Source of the DNA: Lichtheimia corymbifera B2541 | Lineage: Eukaryota; Mucoromycota; Mucoromycetes; Mucorales; Lichtheimiaceae | Direction: 5' to 3' | DNA length: 64,000 nt | NCBI GenBank assembly: GCA_000697475.1 | Contig: JNEU01001112.1 | Location: forward strand, 1-64,000 | In this document: one piece after another, positions 23,302-34,221 of the stretch | How positions within the stretch are numbered: position 1 is the stretch's first letter | How the letters are laid out: every line of letters begins with the position of its first letter | The notes under the pieces: generated by a model | Told to the model about the DNA's origin: nothing | The model's database searches: none | The model's input: the letters and a program-made list of their open reading frames with translations, nothing else | Translations under genes and position numbers: made by a program

Positions 23302-23925
23302 ATGAAGTTCACTGCTGTTGCCCTTGCTGCTGTTGCCTCGATCGCTGCTGCTTCCCCAGCGTGAGTAGTCATCAACAACATTCACATCAAGATGACTGAC
23401 ATTTGATCAACCCTAGTATCGTCAAACGTGATGAGACCGTAACTAACACCGTCGTCGAAGATGGTACTTCTGTTGTCCAAGTCATTGAATATATCAATGG
23501 CGGTGCCACCACCACTACCACTGCCACGACCACTGTCGTCGAAACCACCACCAGCGAAAGTGCTCTTTGTAAGTTAATGTGGTTTTTACACTGAGACATG
23601 TATGCTTATGCATATCAAATCATTAGTGGATATTGGTGAGGATGAGATCTCATCCCTCTTGGACCGTCTTTTCCCCACTGGCGCTCCTGAGCCCTCATCA
23701 TCCGGATCTCAAGGTCCTATTGGCAGTCTCGTGTCTGATGTCACTGATGCTGCTGGTGATCTTGTTTCCGATGTCACTGATCTTGCTGGTGATGCTATTT
23801 CGGATGTCACTGACGCCGTTGGTGATGCCATTTCAGACGTTACTAAGGCTGCCGGTGATCTTCTTTCGGACGTCGGTGGTGCTGTTAGCGATGTTGCCGG
23901 TGCTATTCTTCCCGGTGGTGTCTAA
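23302..23925 (+). CDS. Small secreted protein with Thr-rich segment and five 11-residue repeats
   Basis: Three exons (23302-23360, 23417-23568, 23627-23925) give 169 aa. A signal peptide (MKFTAVALAAVASIAAASPA) is followed by a Kex2-like KR site at residues 23-24. Next come a Thr-rich stretch (about 50-65) and a short acidic region. Five tandem 11-mers of the type LVSDVTDAAGD are encoded by 33-nt repeats at 23728-23892, and the protein ends in a Gly/Pro-rich tail. Hendecad periodicity predicts an amphipathic helix that could associate with lipid, air-water or wall surfaces. I know no named family. Codon choice is biased toward GAT/GTC/GCT, suggesting high expression. Confidence 0.85.
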
Positions 23926-24136
23926 ACATCTCTCTCCAAAAGATTCAACCTCTGTTTCCAAAAGGAAAACATCATTGGAGTATTATTCACATAGAAACCA
24001 CACACTTCAAATTCATCTAAAATCGAGTTGTGTCTCTAAGTTACCTTCTAATTACGTCCTCGTCAGCAATAAATTAATAAATCGAGAAAACAGCCAGCCA
24101 ATGTTTGTAGCGACGATTTGCTAAATGTTATTTTCT
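23926..24136. other. Convergent 3' spacer
   Basis: These are the short 3' flanks of the convergent secreted-protein and FAF2-like genes. An AATAAATTAATAA motif lies near 24067-24079. Confidence 0.4.
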
Positions 24137-25469
24137 TTATTCGTCATCTTCGTCATCAATAACATCTGCATCTACAATAAGTGTAGCACTTGGCCAGAGC
24201 CCCTTTTCTTCTGATACCATTTTGGAGGCACTTGGTTCATACACGGTTCTCGGGTAAGGCGAAATGATGGTAAAGTTGTACTTGTGTGTGTAGTTGCTAG
24301 GCAGTTCAGCGTCGCTCACGTCTTCTTTGGCTTTGACTAATGGATATGCCTCAACAAATTTGTACAAGGTCTATTATAATACATATTAGCACTTGGTATT
24401 GCTATGCATCATATTAAACTTGCCTCCAATGTATCCTCATCTTTAAACTTGCGAATCACCCGTTCACCATCGGCCAAACGGAAACTTAGCTTAGCTACTT
24501 TGCCGTCATAGCTTGAATCAGGTTCAGGAGTAAGGGTGCGGCACAAGTAACGAATGTATTGTTGTCGCTTCTCTGCTTGTTGCAAACGTTCTTCTTCAGC
24601 AAGCTTGGCTGCTTCTTCTGCACGCGCAGCCTCCTCACGTGCTTCACGAGCTTGTCGTTCCTATTTAAAACGCACTGCAGGTGAATATCCACTATACGAA
24701 AAGAAGTTCCCAATGTCATACCTTTTCTTGATCGGCTTTAAGACTTTCCAAATAAGCTCTATCCTGTTCTTCACGGAGTCGTCGTTCCATATCACGTTGA
24801 TCACGCTCCATTCGAAGTCGATTTATGGCTCCACCATAGCGCTGGATCATCGTATCAAACCGCCGAATAATCGTGGATACGTCTGTTAATCCTTCGACTC
24901 TATCAACGACTGACATTTTCATGGCTCTTGATGAGGAGTTGTTGGAAGACTGCAAGGCAATAATTGCCATAAATGGATACATGGTTGCTTGTAACGTGCT
25001 GCTGACTATAATGCATTGGTATCGTATTGCGTGTTGTCATTTTGATATCCATTTACCTTGGAAAGCTTCTGATTCACGCACGTTGCCACCCCATACGAGC
25101 ACATTCTTTTGCTGAAGATAATCAATCAACTCATTTGACGTCAATGTTTGCCTATAAACAATGGTGAGCACGTTCCTTTGACACCCATCCCTTTCCACCA
25201 CCTAGTTACCTGCAAAAGGCGTCCGTATCATCATGTTCATCACTTTGCAAAACCACCAAAAGGAAACGCAGATCACGACGTGCAATTTCCAATGCTTGTG
25301 AATATCCTCCTTGGAAGAAATCAATGTGGGTCTCTCCATATTTGAGTTCAAATTCACGCAGGAATCGTGCTGCAACGGTGCGTGGATCTTGTCGTTGCTG
25401 GGTAGAAGTAGCTCGATTGGAGGAGGAGGAGGAGTTTGCGATGGATGGGCGAGATAAAATACGAGCTAT

Positions 25470-25501
<32 letters not shown>

Positions 25502-26065
25502 AGTACTTTTATCCACCACTGTTTTTGTTACTTACATGCAAAGGAAAGAATAGCCCATGTGATATTCCATGCAACACCAAATGGCCACGTCAACAATGAC
25601 AAGATACTGAAACGAGGACGTTGTCTTCGATGTGATGCTGGTGGAATAGGTGGTGGTGTGGATGATGAACTACTACTCCTTGTCAACGGATCCGTTTCTA
25701 AAGGTGAACTGCGGCTGTTGCTAGTCGACTGTGCACTTGACGCGACCTCTTGTTCCAATTTCTCTCGTTCGGCGTCATGGGAATTGTTGGCATCATAGAC
25801 ACTTTCAACAGCTCTCTATTGTAAAGTAGACATTGAGTCTTTGATGAATAAAATGTGGTCTTACCAAACATACCTCCAGGTTCCAGTTGTAATGTTCCAA
25901 TCTGCTTATAGACGTCTCCAAGTCATCAGACTGGGTTATTGCCTGTTGTATATAGGACAATCTCTCGCATTGAGTTTCAAGTTGTTCTTGCATAGACATG
26001 TTGCGTACCTGAAACTGGTTTAAAAGGTCCTTTTGGTCGTTGTCGAGACGATCGAGTGAATCCAT
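24137..26065 (-). CDS. UBX-domain ERAD adaptor, FAF2/UBXD8-like
   Basis: Seven exons (25874-26065, 25536-25815, 25210-25465, 25057-25151, 24722-25005, 24424-24660, 24137-24370) give 525 aa. Residues about 1-60 are UBA-like/helical. A hydrophobic hairpin FSILSLLTWPFGVAWNITWA inserts into the ER or lipid-droplet membrane. The UAS thioredoxin-like domain reads PRTVAARFLREFELKYGETH and DFFQGGYSQALE, closely following human FAF2. A long Glu/Arg coiled coil follows, then the C-terminal UBX domain (KLSFRLADGERVIRKF). The family recruits Cdc48/p97 to ER-associated degradation. The last intron appears to start with GC (GAG|GCAAGT at 24423). The intron at 25466-25535 contains an (AT)n tract. Confidence 0.9.
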
Positions 26066-26343
26066 GTGAGAAAAGAGTGGTAGGGGCTAAAAAGGCAAAA
26101 GGTAGAATACAACCCGCAGGATTATGCGGCGGCGTGGCCTAATCACCCCAGCCATGTTCACGTGTCCATGGAGATACGATGACCAAATTCGGAGGAATGA
26201 TGATATGAGTGCTTTATACAACAAATAGGCTAAGTACACATACTAAACAAGAAACAAAGTGAAACAATGAAATGGGGGTATGGGATAATGAGAGAAAAAG
26301 GTGGAGTGGGATATCTCTATTCTTCTTTTTTGGGGTTGGTTGG

Positions 26344-27384
26344 TTATACGTGCTGCATGCCCTGCGCCTCGTTCAAGTGAACAAAGCCCTGGTGTTGAAG
26401 TTGCTAAGGATTTTAGACGTGTGAGTTTGTGTGTGTACACTGACTCCAAAAGCAGCTCTTACCTCCACACCATTTTTGACCTGGGTCAAGTCGTACAAGA
26501 TCGACAAAGCAATTGCTAATATCTCTGGAACGATGAATAAGCCGATAAAGACTGGCCAACCTGGAAGATCCACACTATAATCGGCATCCTCAGCTTGCAT
26601 AACATGCATCAGCATACTACCAAGCAAGTAGCTGTTATATATCCAACGAATCATGACCAACCCGCCAAGACATGCCAACACGATGGCAAGTACAGATTGC
26701 CCCTTCCTTCGGCGTGCCAGGCTCCCGAGGAATACAAAAAACACAACCAGGATCACTAAATTCATCACAGCGCCTGCGGTTTGTAACTGAAGCGCCACAC
26801 GCGTCTTGGCAACATCTTCATCATCGTGCTCAGCTGCTTGATCCTGCTGTACCATCAACACGTCACCGACCATGGATATTAACATGGCTATCAAGATTGC
26901 ACCAGGGGCTAGCATGGACAATGACCGCCGTCCTTCACGCATCCCCACTTGTTGCCATGTTTCTAATAATCGAAACAGTGCAAGGAGAAAGAATGTGGCA
27001 CCAAAGGTGAGTAGTAAAAGTGATGCGTGTAATGGAAAGTCGCTTTTTTCACCCTCACTGCGGTTCCACACAAGATCAAACACCTCGGCAACGGAGTATA
27101 GCACTATGGATACTACATATCAATATCATGCAAACGCGTTTTCTTTTGTCTCCACTCTTACATGCTCCACTACCAAGATAAAAGTAAGATAAGAAAAACT
27201 TGTGTCGTTTCGACTTGTCGTAAAGAATAATAGCGCCAATGCCATACAAGATCCTGTCAAACGTCACTATGGCAAGTTAGCCAGCTGTTCCTTTGGTGTG
27301 CTTATCATATCCATCATACCCTGCTACCAAGCAAGGAACAAATTCGGGAGTTGTGAGATAAAGTATGCAATCTGTCACGCCCAT
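26344..27384 (-). CDS. Seven-transmembrane protein of unknown family
   Basis: Four exons (27320-27384, 27162-27253, 26463-27112, 26344-26403) give 288 aa in phase. Seven hydrophobic segments are evident, around CLVAGILYGIGAIILY, FFLSYFYLGSGALSIVLYS, ASLLLLTFGATFFLLALF, GAILIAMLISMVGDVLMV, GAVMNLVILVVFFVFLG, VLAIVLACLGGLVMIRWIY and VFIGLFIVPEILAIALSI. The topology and short loops recall RTA1/PTH11-like or related fungal 7TM families, but no diagnostic motif was recognised. The tail is short and polar, without a GPCR DRY or NPxxY motif. Confidence 0.7.
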
Positions 27385-27942
27385 AATAGCCAAGTAGAAT
27401 AGATGAAACGAGGGGGGGAAAAGAGAAAGCACAACAAAAGAGAGCAATTTATCATTCCTTGGATTCCCCTCACTTCGAGCGGTTTTTATGCTTCCGCTGT
27501 AGTTTCAAAGTAGTAAAGCACACACACGACATATCCACGTTTGCGGAACAGCTGCCGATCCCTTGCATCCCTTACGCAGGTCTATTGCTGTTACTTTGGG
27601 TACTAATGGGCTTGGCTTTTGTAGTTTGAATCCACTGATGAATGTGGGTATAAAAATAGATAGGCGCATGTGCTTTTCCTGGCCAGGACGTGTTGTCGGG
27701 TGAGGCGGCTGACGCTATTCTTGCAGTGGATCAGGTTGTGATGACATAACATTCTACATGATTCCCATTTGCATATTTGCCCAAATATTGCACTTGACTA
27801 TTTTTAGGAATGTGCACGCACCAGAGAAAAAAGAGAATATAAGCTGTGTCTATTCCAAAACCATATGAAGTCTAGAAGCGTGTGTGTGGAGATAATGAAT
27901 GGTACATAGAGGAGGAGGCGGACAATGAGTAATAACAACAAG
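27385..27942. other. Intergenic spacer
   Basis: This is the promoter side of the 7TM gene and the 3' flank of the gluconokinase gene. No gene was seen. Confidence 0.5.
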
Positions 27943-28586
27943 TTAGGATAAAAGGGTACGTGAATGAGCTTCATCCACAATCCACCTTGCCAAAGTGGGG
28001 GGATCCTTGCGGATATCAGCAACAATGACATTCTCTTGCGATGGATCAGGTTCCTCAAGGGTATCCAGTTGTGATTCAAGCATCTTGGATGCCATAAAAT
28101 GACCCTTGCGACCAGTGATTCGTTCCAACAACAATTCGGGAGAGCCTTTGAGATAAACAAATGTGATAGTTGCATTTGCTTGTGGCACCTTGCGTAAAAG
28201 ATCACGGTATGCTTTGCGTAAAGAGGAGCACGTGAGGATAATGACTCTCTTGGTGGATGACACATCTTGTTCTTGCAGCACCTTAGCCTTCTCTTCAAGT
28301 ACGTTTACAATAACTTGTAACCAAGGATATCGATCGTCGTCATTCAAAGGTTCACCTATTTGTTCATGTCAGCATGCAGTCAATGGAACCCCCATTCCCT
28401 TATCATACCTCTGCTCATTTTGTCGACATTGGCCTTAGGATGCAGCTGATCACCCTCGATATATTCACACTGGAGCAGCTTTTGCATTTCCTCGGCAACG
28501 GATGTCTTGCCGCATCCGGCAGTGCCCATTAATATAAACACTGGAACAGGTGGTGGTGATGGTGATGCGTTTTGCATGGATGACAT
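27943..28586 (-). CDS. Gluconokinase (EC 2.7.1.12)
   Basis: Two exons (28409-28586, 27943-28355) give 196 aa. The P-loop MGTAGCGKTSVAEEM, then EGDQLHPKANVDKMSRGEPLNDDDR and the lid segment VYLKGSPELLLERITGRKGHFM are diagnostic of GntK-type gluconate kinases. The enzyme phosphorylates D-gluconate to 6-phosphogluconate with ATP and feeds the pentose-phosphate pathway. It is cytosolic, and the length matches the family. The frame is open further 5', but the ATG at 28586 gives the usual N-terminus. Confidence 0.9.
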
Positions 28587-29693
28587 AATATCGGGGACAA
28601 GAAGATGTGGAGATTGTTGGAACAAGTGCTCTTTATATATTATATGGAGGATTGTATTATGTACGATGCTCCCGCTCTGTCCCGCAAAGCTTGATTGTAT
28701 CCAATTCATACATAGATTTGACCCTGATATTGATCATACTCGTTTCCGATTCAATGTACCATTATCCTTAATACAAGTTGTCATTTAATCCTTAGTTATT
28801 CAAAATGCTCTATCCATCCTTCTTCTCCATACCCCAACATGTTGATATTGGGTTGATGCGGAGATCAGTTCAGTCAAAGAAACTGGGGCTAAAAGGCGGG
28901 GTACCTCGGGAAAATATCCAAGTCACTTGATCATGAGAGAACCTTATCAAATGATTAGTATTAAGATGTCCCACTCTGACATCCATGATAGAATATGTAC
29001 ACATCAGTTGCAATTTGTATTGCAGCGGATGGATATTATTCTTCGTCCATCATGGTGTACTCTTCTTACACGATGACATCTGAATCTCCGCAACCTTGTG
29101 GTTGTGTCAAAAAGGGTTGCCATAGCAAAAGCGAAATCTACTATGTACACATTGAAAGTGCGCTACAGCTTGTAATATTACCATCAATCCTTTACATACT
29201 CATAAGCAAGATACGCTGATTTGGGGTCTCTTTTCCCTGTAAACTCAAAACACCCACTCACTGCAATAGCAAATTTAATTAGCTGCTGGTCGACCACCGG
29301 AAGGTGTGATCAATCTGATTTCCTTGTTTCAGCTTCTCATGTTACTGGTGTAATGCGTTCAACTTTCAAGTGTATTTGTTCCTCAATACCGCATAAAGAC
29401 ATGCAAGAGAGCTTTGCAATTGTAGTATAAAATTCAATTGAATGACCATTAGGCAACAGCAATTTGTAATCCAAACTTGGTGTTTATTGGATGAATTAAT
29501 GATTAGATGCATGGATGAGTTGTTGAACTATCATTAGGGTTATATGGTCATTGACATTATCCACTGCCAGGACCGTCTGTGATAAAGGGGGTGGTTTCCA
29601 GGTGCACAGCATCCAAAGGGTGGAATTGCGCTTTGACCTCTCGACTCCGTCAAAAAATGGCATGTTGTATCCTATTTTGTTTACACCACCACA
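28587..29693. other. Intergenic region between divergent gluconokinase and COQ6 genes
   Basis: This 1.1-kb spacer contains no recognisable gene. Short ORFs are unconvincing. Confidence 0.5.
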
Positions 29694-31656
29694 ATGGCTG
29701 CACGCCGATCGTCGCGTCTTTCCTCATTGCTACTACACACAGCTCTTCCCTCTCGACCAGCATGGCAACGCACATTATCAGCACGCGGCTTTGCAACAGC
29801 CATCAATAACAAGCTAGACAATGTATACGACATGGTGATTGTTGGAGGTGGCATTGCAGGAACAGCACTCGCTTGTTCTCTAGGTACGATGGAATCCTTC
29901 ATTCATGTCGTGGTACTGATATTGTCGTATAGCGACCAATCCATCCATGAAAGACTATCGTATCGCACTTATTGAAGCCATGGATCTGTCAAATACAAAC
30001 AACTGGGCACCTGCTACTGGTCGTTACTCCAACCGTGTCGTGTCTCTTACACCCGCATCCATGCAATTCTTTCAAAGTAAGACTTGTTATTCTTCCTTCA
30101 ATACAGGGATCTAATTGATGTTATTAGAGATTGGCGTTGCTGACGACTTATATCGAGATCGTATTCAGCCATACAACTGCATGAAAGTCTCTGATGGTGT
30201 CACCAACGCCAGTATTGAGTTTGATACCAATTTGCTAAGCACCAGTACCAATCCAGATGACCTGCCAATCGCCTACATGATTGAAAACGTCCATTTGCAA
30301 CACAGTATTCTGAAAACGCTGCAGACATCCCAAGGCAAAGGTGCAACAGTGGATATCATGCAAAAGGCACGTGTCGCTTCGATCCGTATGCAGGAACAAG
30401 ATATGAAAGAGTCAGAGGATACACTTGACCTCTCCGACTGGCCCATTATTGAAATGGAAGATGGAAAAGCATTACAAGCACGTTTACTGGTAAGCATGTG
30501 GCAATGTAGGATCATTGGAAGGAAGGAAGGGAAGGACTGACCTTTGACGTGTCTAGGTGGGAGCTGATGGTGTCAATAGCCCTGTACGCAGCTTTGCAAA
30601 GATCGAATCATTAGGATGGGATTACAACATGCATGGTGTAGTGGCTACTTTCAAGATGGACCCTTCGAGAAAGAATGATACGGCGTATCAGCGTTTTTTG
30701 CCAACGGGACCCATTGCAATGCTTCCAGTGCGTGTAATACATAACAACATTTGGGGACACAAGATGCTGATCATTGCCATTTCATGAACTAGCTTGGAGA
30801 CGGACACGCATCCATGGTATGGTCGATGCCTCCCGATATGGCCCAAAAAGTAAAAAAGATTCCTGCACAAGCATTTTGTACTCTTGTCAACAGCGCATTC
30901 CGGTTGTCTATGGAAGATCTCGACTATCTACGATCCAAGATTGATCCTACCACATTTGAACCTCTGTGCGACTTTGACTCGGAATACAACTGGAGACAAG
31001 GCGTTGCCAAGCATGGTTTGGGTGACATGGAATTGATGGAACGGGAACTTGCGTTTCCTCCCATTGTCGAGTCAGTTGATGAGACAAGTCGTGCAAGCTT
31101 CCCATTGCGTATGAGAAATTCGCAGCAGTATTTCGCTGACAGAGTCGTCCTTGTTGGGTAAGCTTTGGAGAAATATTACATACGAGTCCTTATTGATACG
31201 ATGTTTGCGGGGTTGTCTTTAGTGATGCAGCACACACGGTTCATCCGTTGGCTGGCCAAGGTCTCAATCAAGGCATACTCGATGTGGCGTGCTTATCGGA
31301 TATCCTGCAACGAGGTGCTTCTGAAGGAATGGATATAGGCAATTTACATCTCTTACGAGAGTACGCTTCTGTGAGATATCTTCGCAACTTGCTCATGATC
31401 AGCGCTTGTGACAAACTTCACCGCTTGTACACCACTGACTTTGCCCCGATCACTTGGATCCGCTCACTTGGTTTGTCCAGCGTCAATCAACTTGATTTTG
31501 TAAAGGTAAGCAGGATGGGACAGTAACAATGGCTCTCGGACAAAAGAAGCGCCGCATAGCCACCGTTCTTTTACTCTGTTGGAGACACGCATGTTAACTC
31601 TACTATACCTTATGTAGGCGGAGATCATGAAATACGCCATGGGCATAGAACAATGA
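29694..31656 (+). CDS. COQ6: Ubiquinone biosynthesis monooxygenase COQ6
   Basis: Seven exons (29694-29883, 29933-30076, 30128-30489, 30557-30727, 30793-31157, 31223-31505, 31618-31656) give 517 aa. A basic presequence precedes the dinucleotide-binding motif VIVGGGIAGTALACSL. The second FAD motif is VGADGVNSPVRSFAKI. The third, RVVLVGDAAHTVHPLAGQGLN, has the GD motif followed by HPLAGQG, typical of the UbiH/COQ6 family. It is a flavin-dependent C5-hydroxylase of the coenzyme Q pathway in the mitochondrial matrix CoQ synthome. The final exon is only 39 nt. Confidence 0.95.
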
Positions 31657-33270
31657 CAGCATCACACCACATTCAGCAAATAAACCCACTTTCTATATTC
31701 TAATATATCTATATTTTTATCCTTTACTCAATGAATGCATTTGGATATTTGGCTGGGTGTTAATCGAACGATGTTGCTTAAATTATCATGCTGCTAAACA
31801 ATGCTTCATGCAAAGCATTACAAGCAGTGCTGAGCCACGAATGCACAGCATCTCTTTTTTTTCCCGGGTGTACATGCGATATAACAGAAAAAACTGTACG
31901 TCCCGACATATACTGTAAACCTTGGAAGTTCATGCATACAAAAGTATGAGGGAAACGCTATCTTAAGTGGGGATTGCATATTCTTTCATTGTTCATCCGG
32001 GTTTGTTTGTGTTGATTTTCCGGTCATGTTGTGCGCGTTCACCTGTCATGGAGTTGTCATTTGCTTTGTCTTTCAACAAGCGGTATATCCAACCCTATAT
32101 TCTCACCATGCGATAAACAATGTGCTTAGTACATAAAACTGTTAAAGAGAATCGACTAGATATCCTTTGTCTAAATGCATATTACAAATGGCTTTCACCC
32201 AACATAATGCCAAAAAGTCTAGTGTGAGCCGTACCATTGGGTGGGAACCGCGGTATGGCAGAAGGAGAGCCAGAGATCGATCCACTTCCCACACATCAAA
32301 CTAGGCATCAACGTCGTCTAGACATTTGCCGTAACTCCTTTCCTCGTTCTCTAAGATGCTCTGTCATTTATATTCCTTGCTATAGTGTACAGCATGTTTG
32401 CACATGCAGCATGGGCCCCAAATTTTGCACACAAGCGTTTTCCTTTCGAGGTTAGACGGATGATTTACAGCCGATGCGTCTTTGTTTTGTCCTTGTGTTC
32501 CCGTAGCAAAAAAGAAAGTTGCTGCACTTGGCCATCGAAGCATCAAGAAACCTTGTTTTCTTTATTCTTTTTATACCCAAATTACGCACTTTGATTTGTT
32601 GGATGTGTGATGTGGGTTGCCATGCATAGTGGGTTATAGCAACGGGATATAATAAAATGATGATGACTCAAAGGGCAATATCAATATATGTATGGAGCCA
32701 TGATTATCAGGTGTGATCGTGAGCACCGGCGTGTGCATGTGTCTATATGTGTACGAGCTTGCCCAGTGTTGGGCTTGGTGCCAACAACGTTCATGCGACA
32801 AAAAGAGAAGAACAGTGTAGTACCTAAGCTTTCTCGTTCCGAATGGCACGAACATCCCCTTCCTCCCTTCACACTCTCCCTTGACATTTAAGTCGTTGCC
32901 GCCATTCTTTTTATTTCATTCTTCTTTCTCTTTCTCCTTTTTAATTCACTTCTTGCAGAAAACCCTTTTGCTCGTGACTCTGTGTCTTTTACAAAGTTGC
33001 CGTTGCCCATTTACATTCTCGCTTGCTTCCATTTCAACTTGCATAAATCCCACTTTGCTATTACTTTCTCATTCACTCAAGACCCTGGTTTGCAAGCATA
33101 TACACATACATAAGGATTGAACCTGTCGAAAACATACATATCCAAACAAGGTACCATATTGGGTTGCTTCCGATCTATTTCTTGCATGAATAACGACAAT
33201 GACTGACTTTTGATTGATGATCATTCTCGAACAGCATAAAAAATAGACGCACACACGCACACATAACACA
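31657..33270. other. Long intergenic region upstream of Ras gene
   Basis: No gene was recognised. A CT-rich stretch at about 32880-33080 precedes the Ras start and probably contains its leader. Short ORFs around 32634-32891 are shadows or chance. Confidence 0.5.
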
Positions 33271-34221
33271 ATGTCGCTCTACTTTATAGTCGTACTTGGT
33301 GATGGTGGTGTTGGAAAGGTGAGTCATTGTGTCATGCATACCCGGAAACCTGGCTAATGTGTTTCTTGTGTACGCTATCCATCAACCATCAGACGGCTTT
33401 GACGATCCAGGTAAGAAGGCAGCACAAAAATTCCTTGTTCCACCTCCATTGCTAACATGCAGAGCTTGTTTTATAGCTCTGCTTGAACCACTTTATCGGT
33501 AAGACTAAGAGATGTTCTTCCTTTTATGTTTGTATGCTCATGTCGTTTGTATCCTATAGAGACTTACGATCCAACCATTGAAGATTCATATCGAAAACAA
33601 GTTGTCATTGACGACAAGCCATGTGTACTAGAGGTATTGGATACTGCAGGCCAAGGTAAGCTTATACAACTCGAAATATGGCTTATCTGCTACAATCCAC
33701 AACCCCCTTGTTCTCGGCCTCCGCTTCCCACAGACCCTTCTTCCCTTTCCCTTGGCGTGTGAAATGGTGGTAGTGGTGTGTGTGTTTCCGAAAAGAGCAG
33801 CTGTATCGATAACACTATACATCCATTCCCGATAGAGGAATACACGGCGTTACGTGACCAATGGATCCGAGATGGCCAAGGTTTCTTGCTCGTTTATTCC
33901 ATATCATCAAGATCAACCTTTGAACGCGTGCCAATTTACCGCGACCAGATATTACGTGTCAAGGACGTTGGATCAAATATACCCATGATTTTGGTAGGCA
34001 ACATGTGCGACAAGGTCACTGAACGTGAGGTGTCTCGAGAAGAAGGTTTCCAAATGGGAAAAAAGCTTGGTTGTGAGTTTATTGAAACGTCGGCAAAAAC
34101 ATGTGTCAACATTGAGCGTTCCTTTTACACGGTCGTGAGAATGATTCGGCGCATGCGTGAAGGCTCTGACCAACATGGACGATCCAAAAAGAAGAATAAG
34201 AAAAAGTGCCCTATTCTTTGA
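33271..34221 (+). CDS. Ras-family small GTPase with CAAX box
   Basis: Five exons (33271-33318, 33393-33410, 33477-33498, 33560-33655, 33836-34221) give 189 aa. Exons 2 and 3 are micro-exons of 18 and 22 nt. The P-loop GDGGVGKTALT, effector loop [11 protein letters not shown] and switch [17 protein letters not shown] are canonical, as is G5 ETSAK. The polybasic tail [11 protein letters not shown] ends in a CAAX motif, so it should be prenylated and membrane-bound. The G4 motif is NMCD where Ras proteins have NKxD. The upstream activator and downstream pathway cannot be read from the sequence. Confidence 0.93.
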
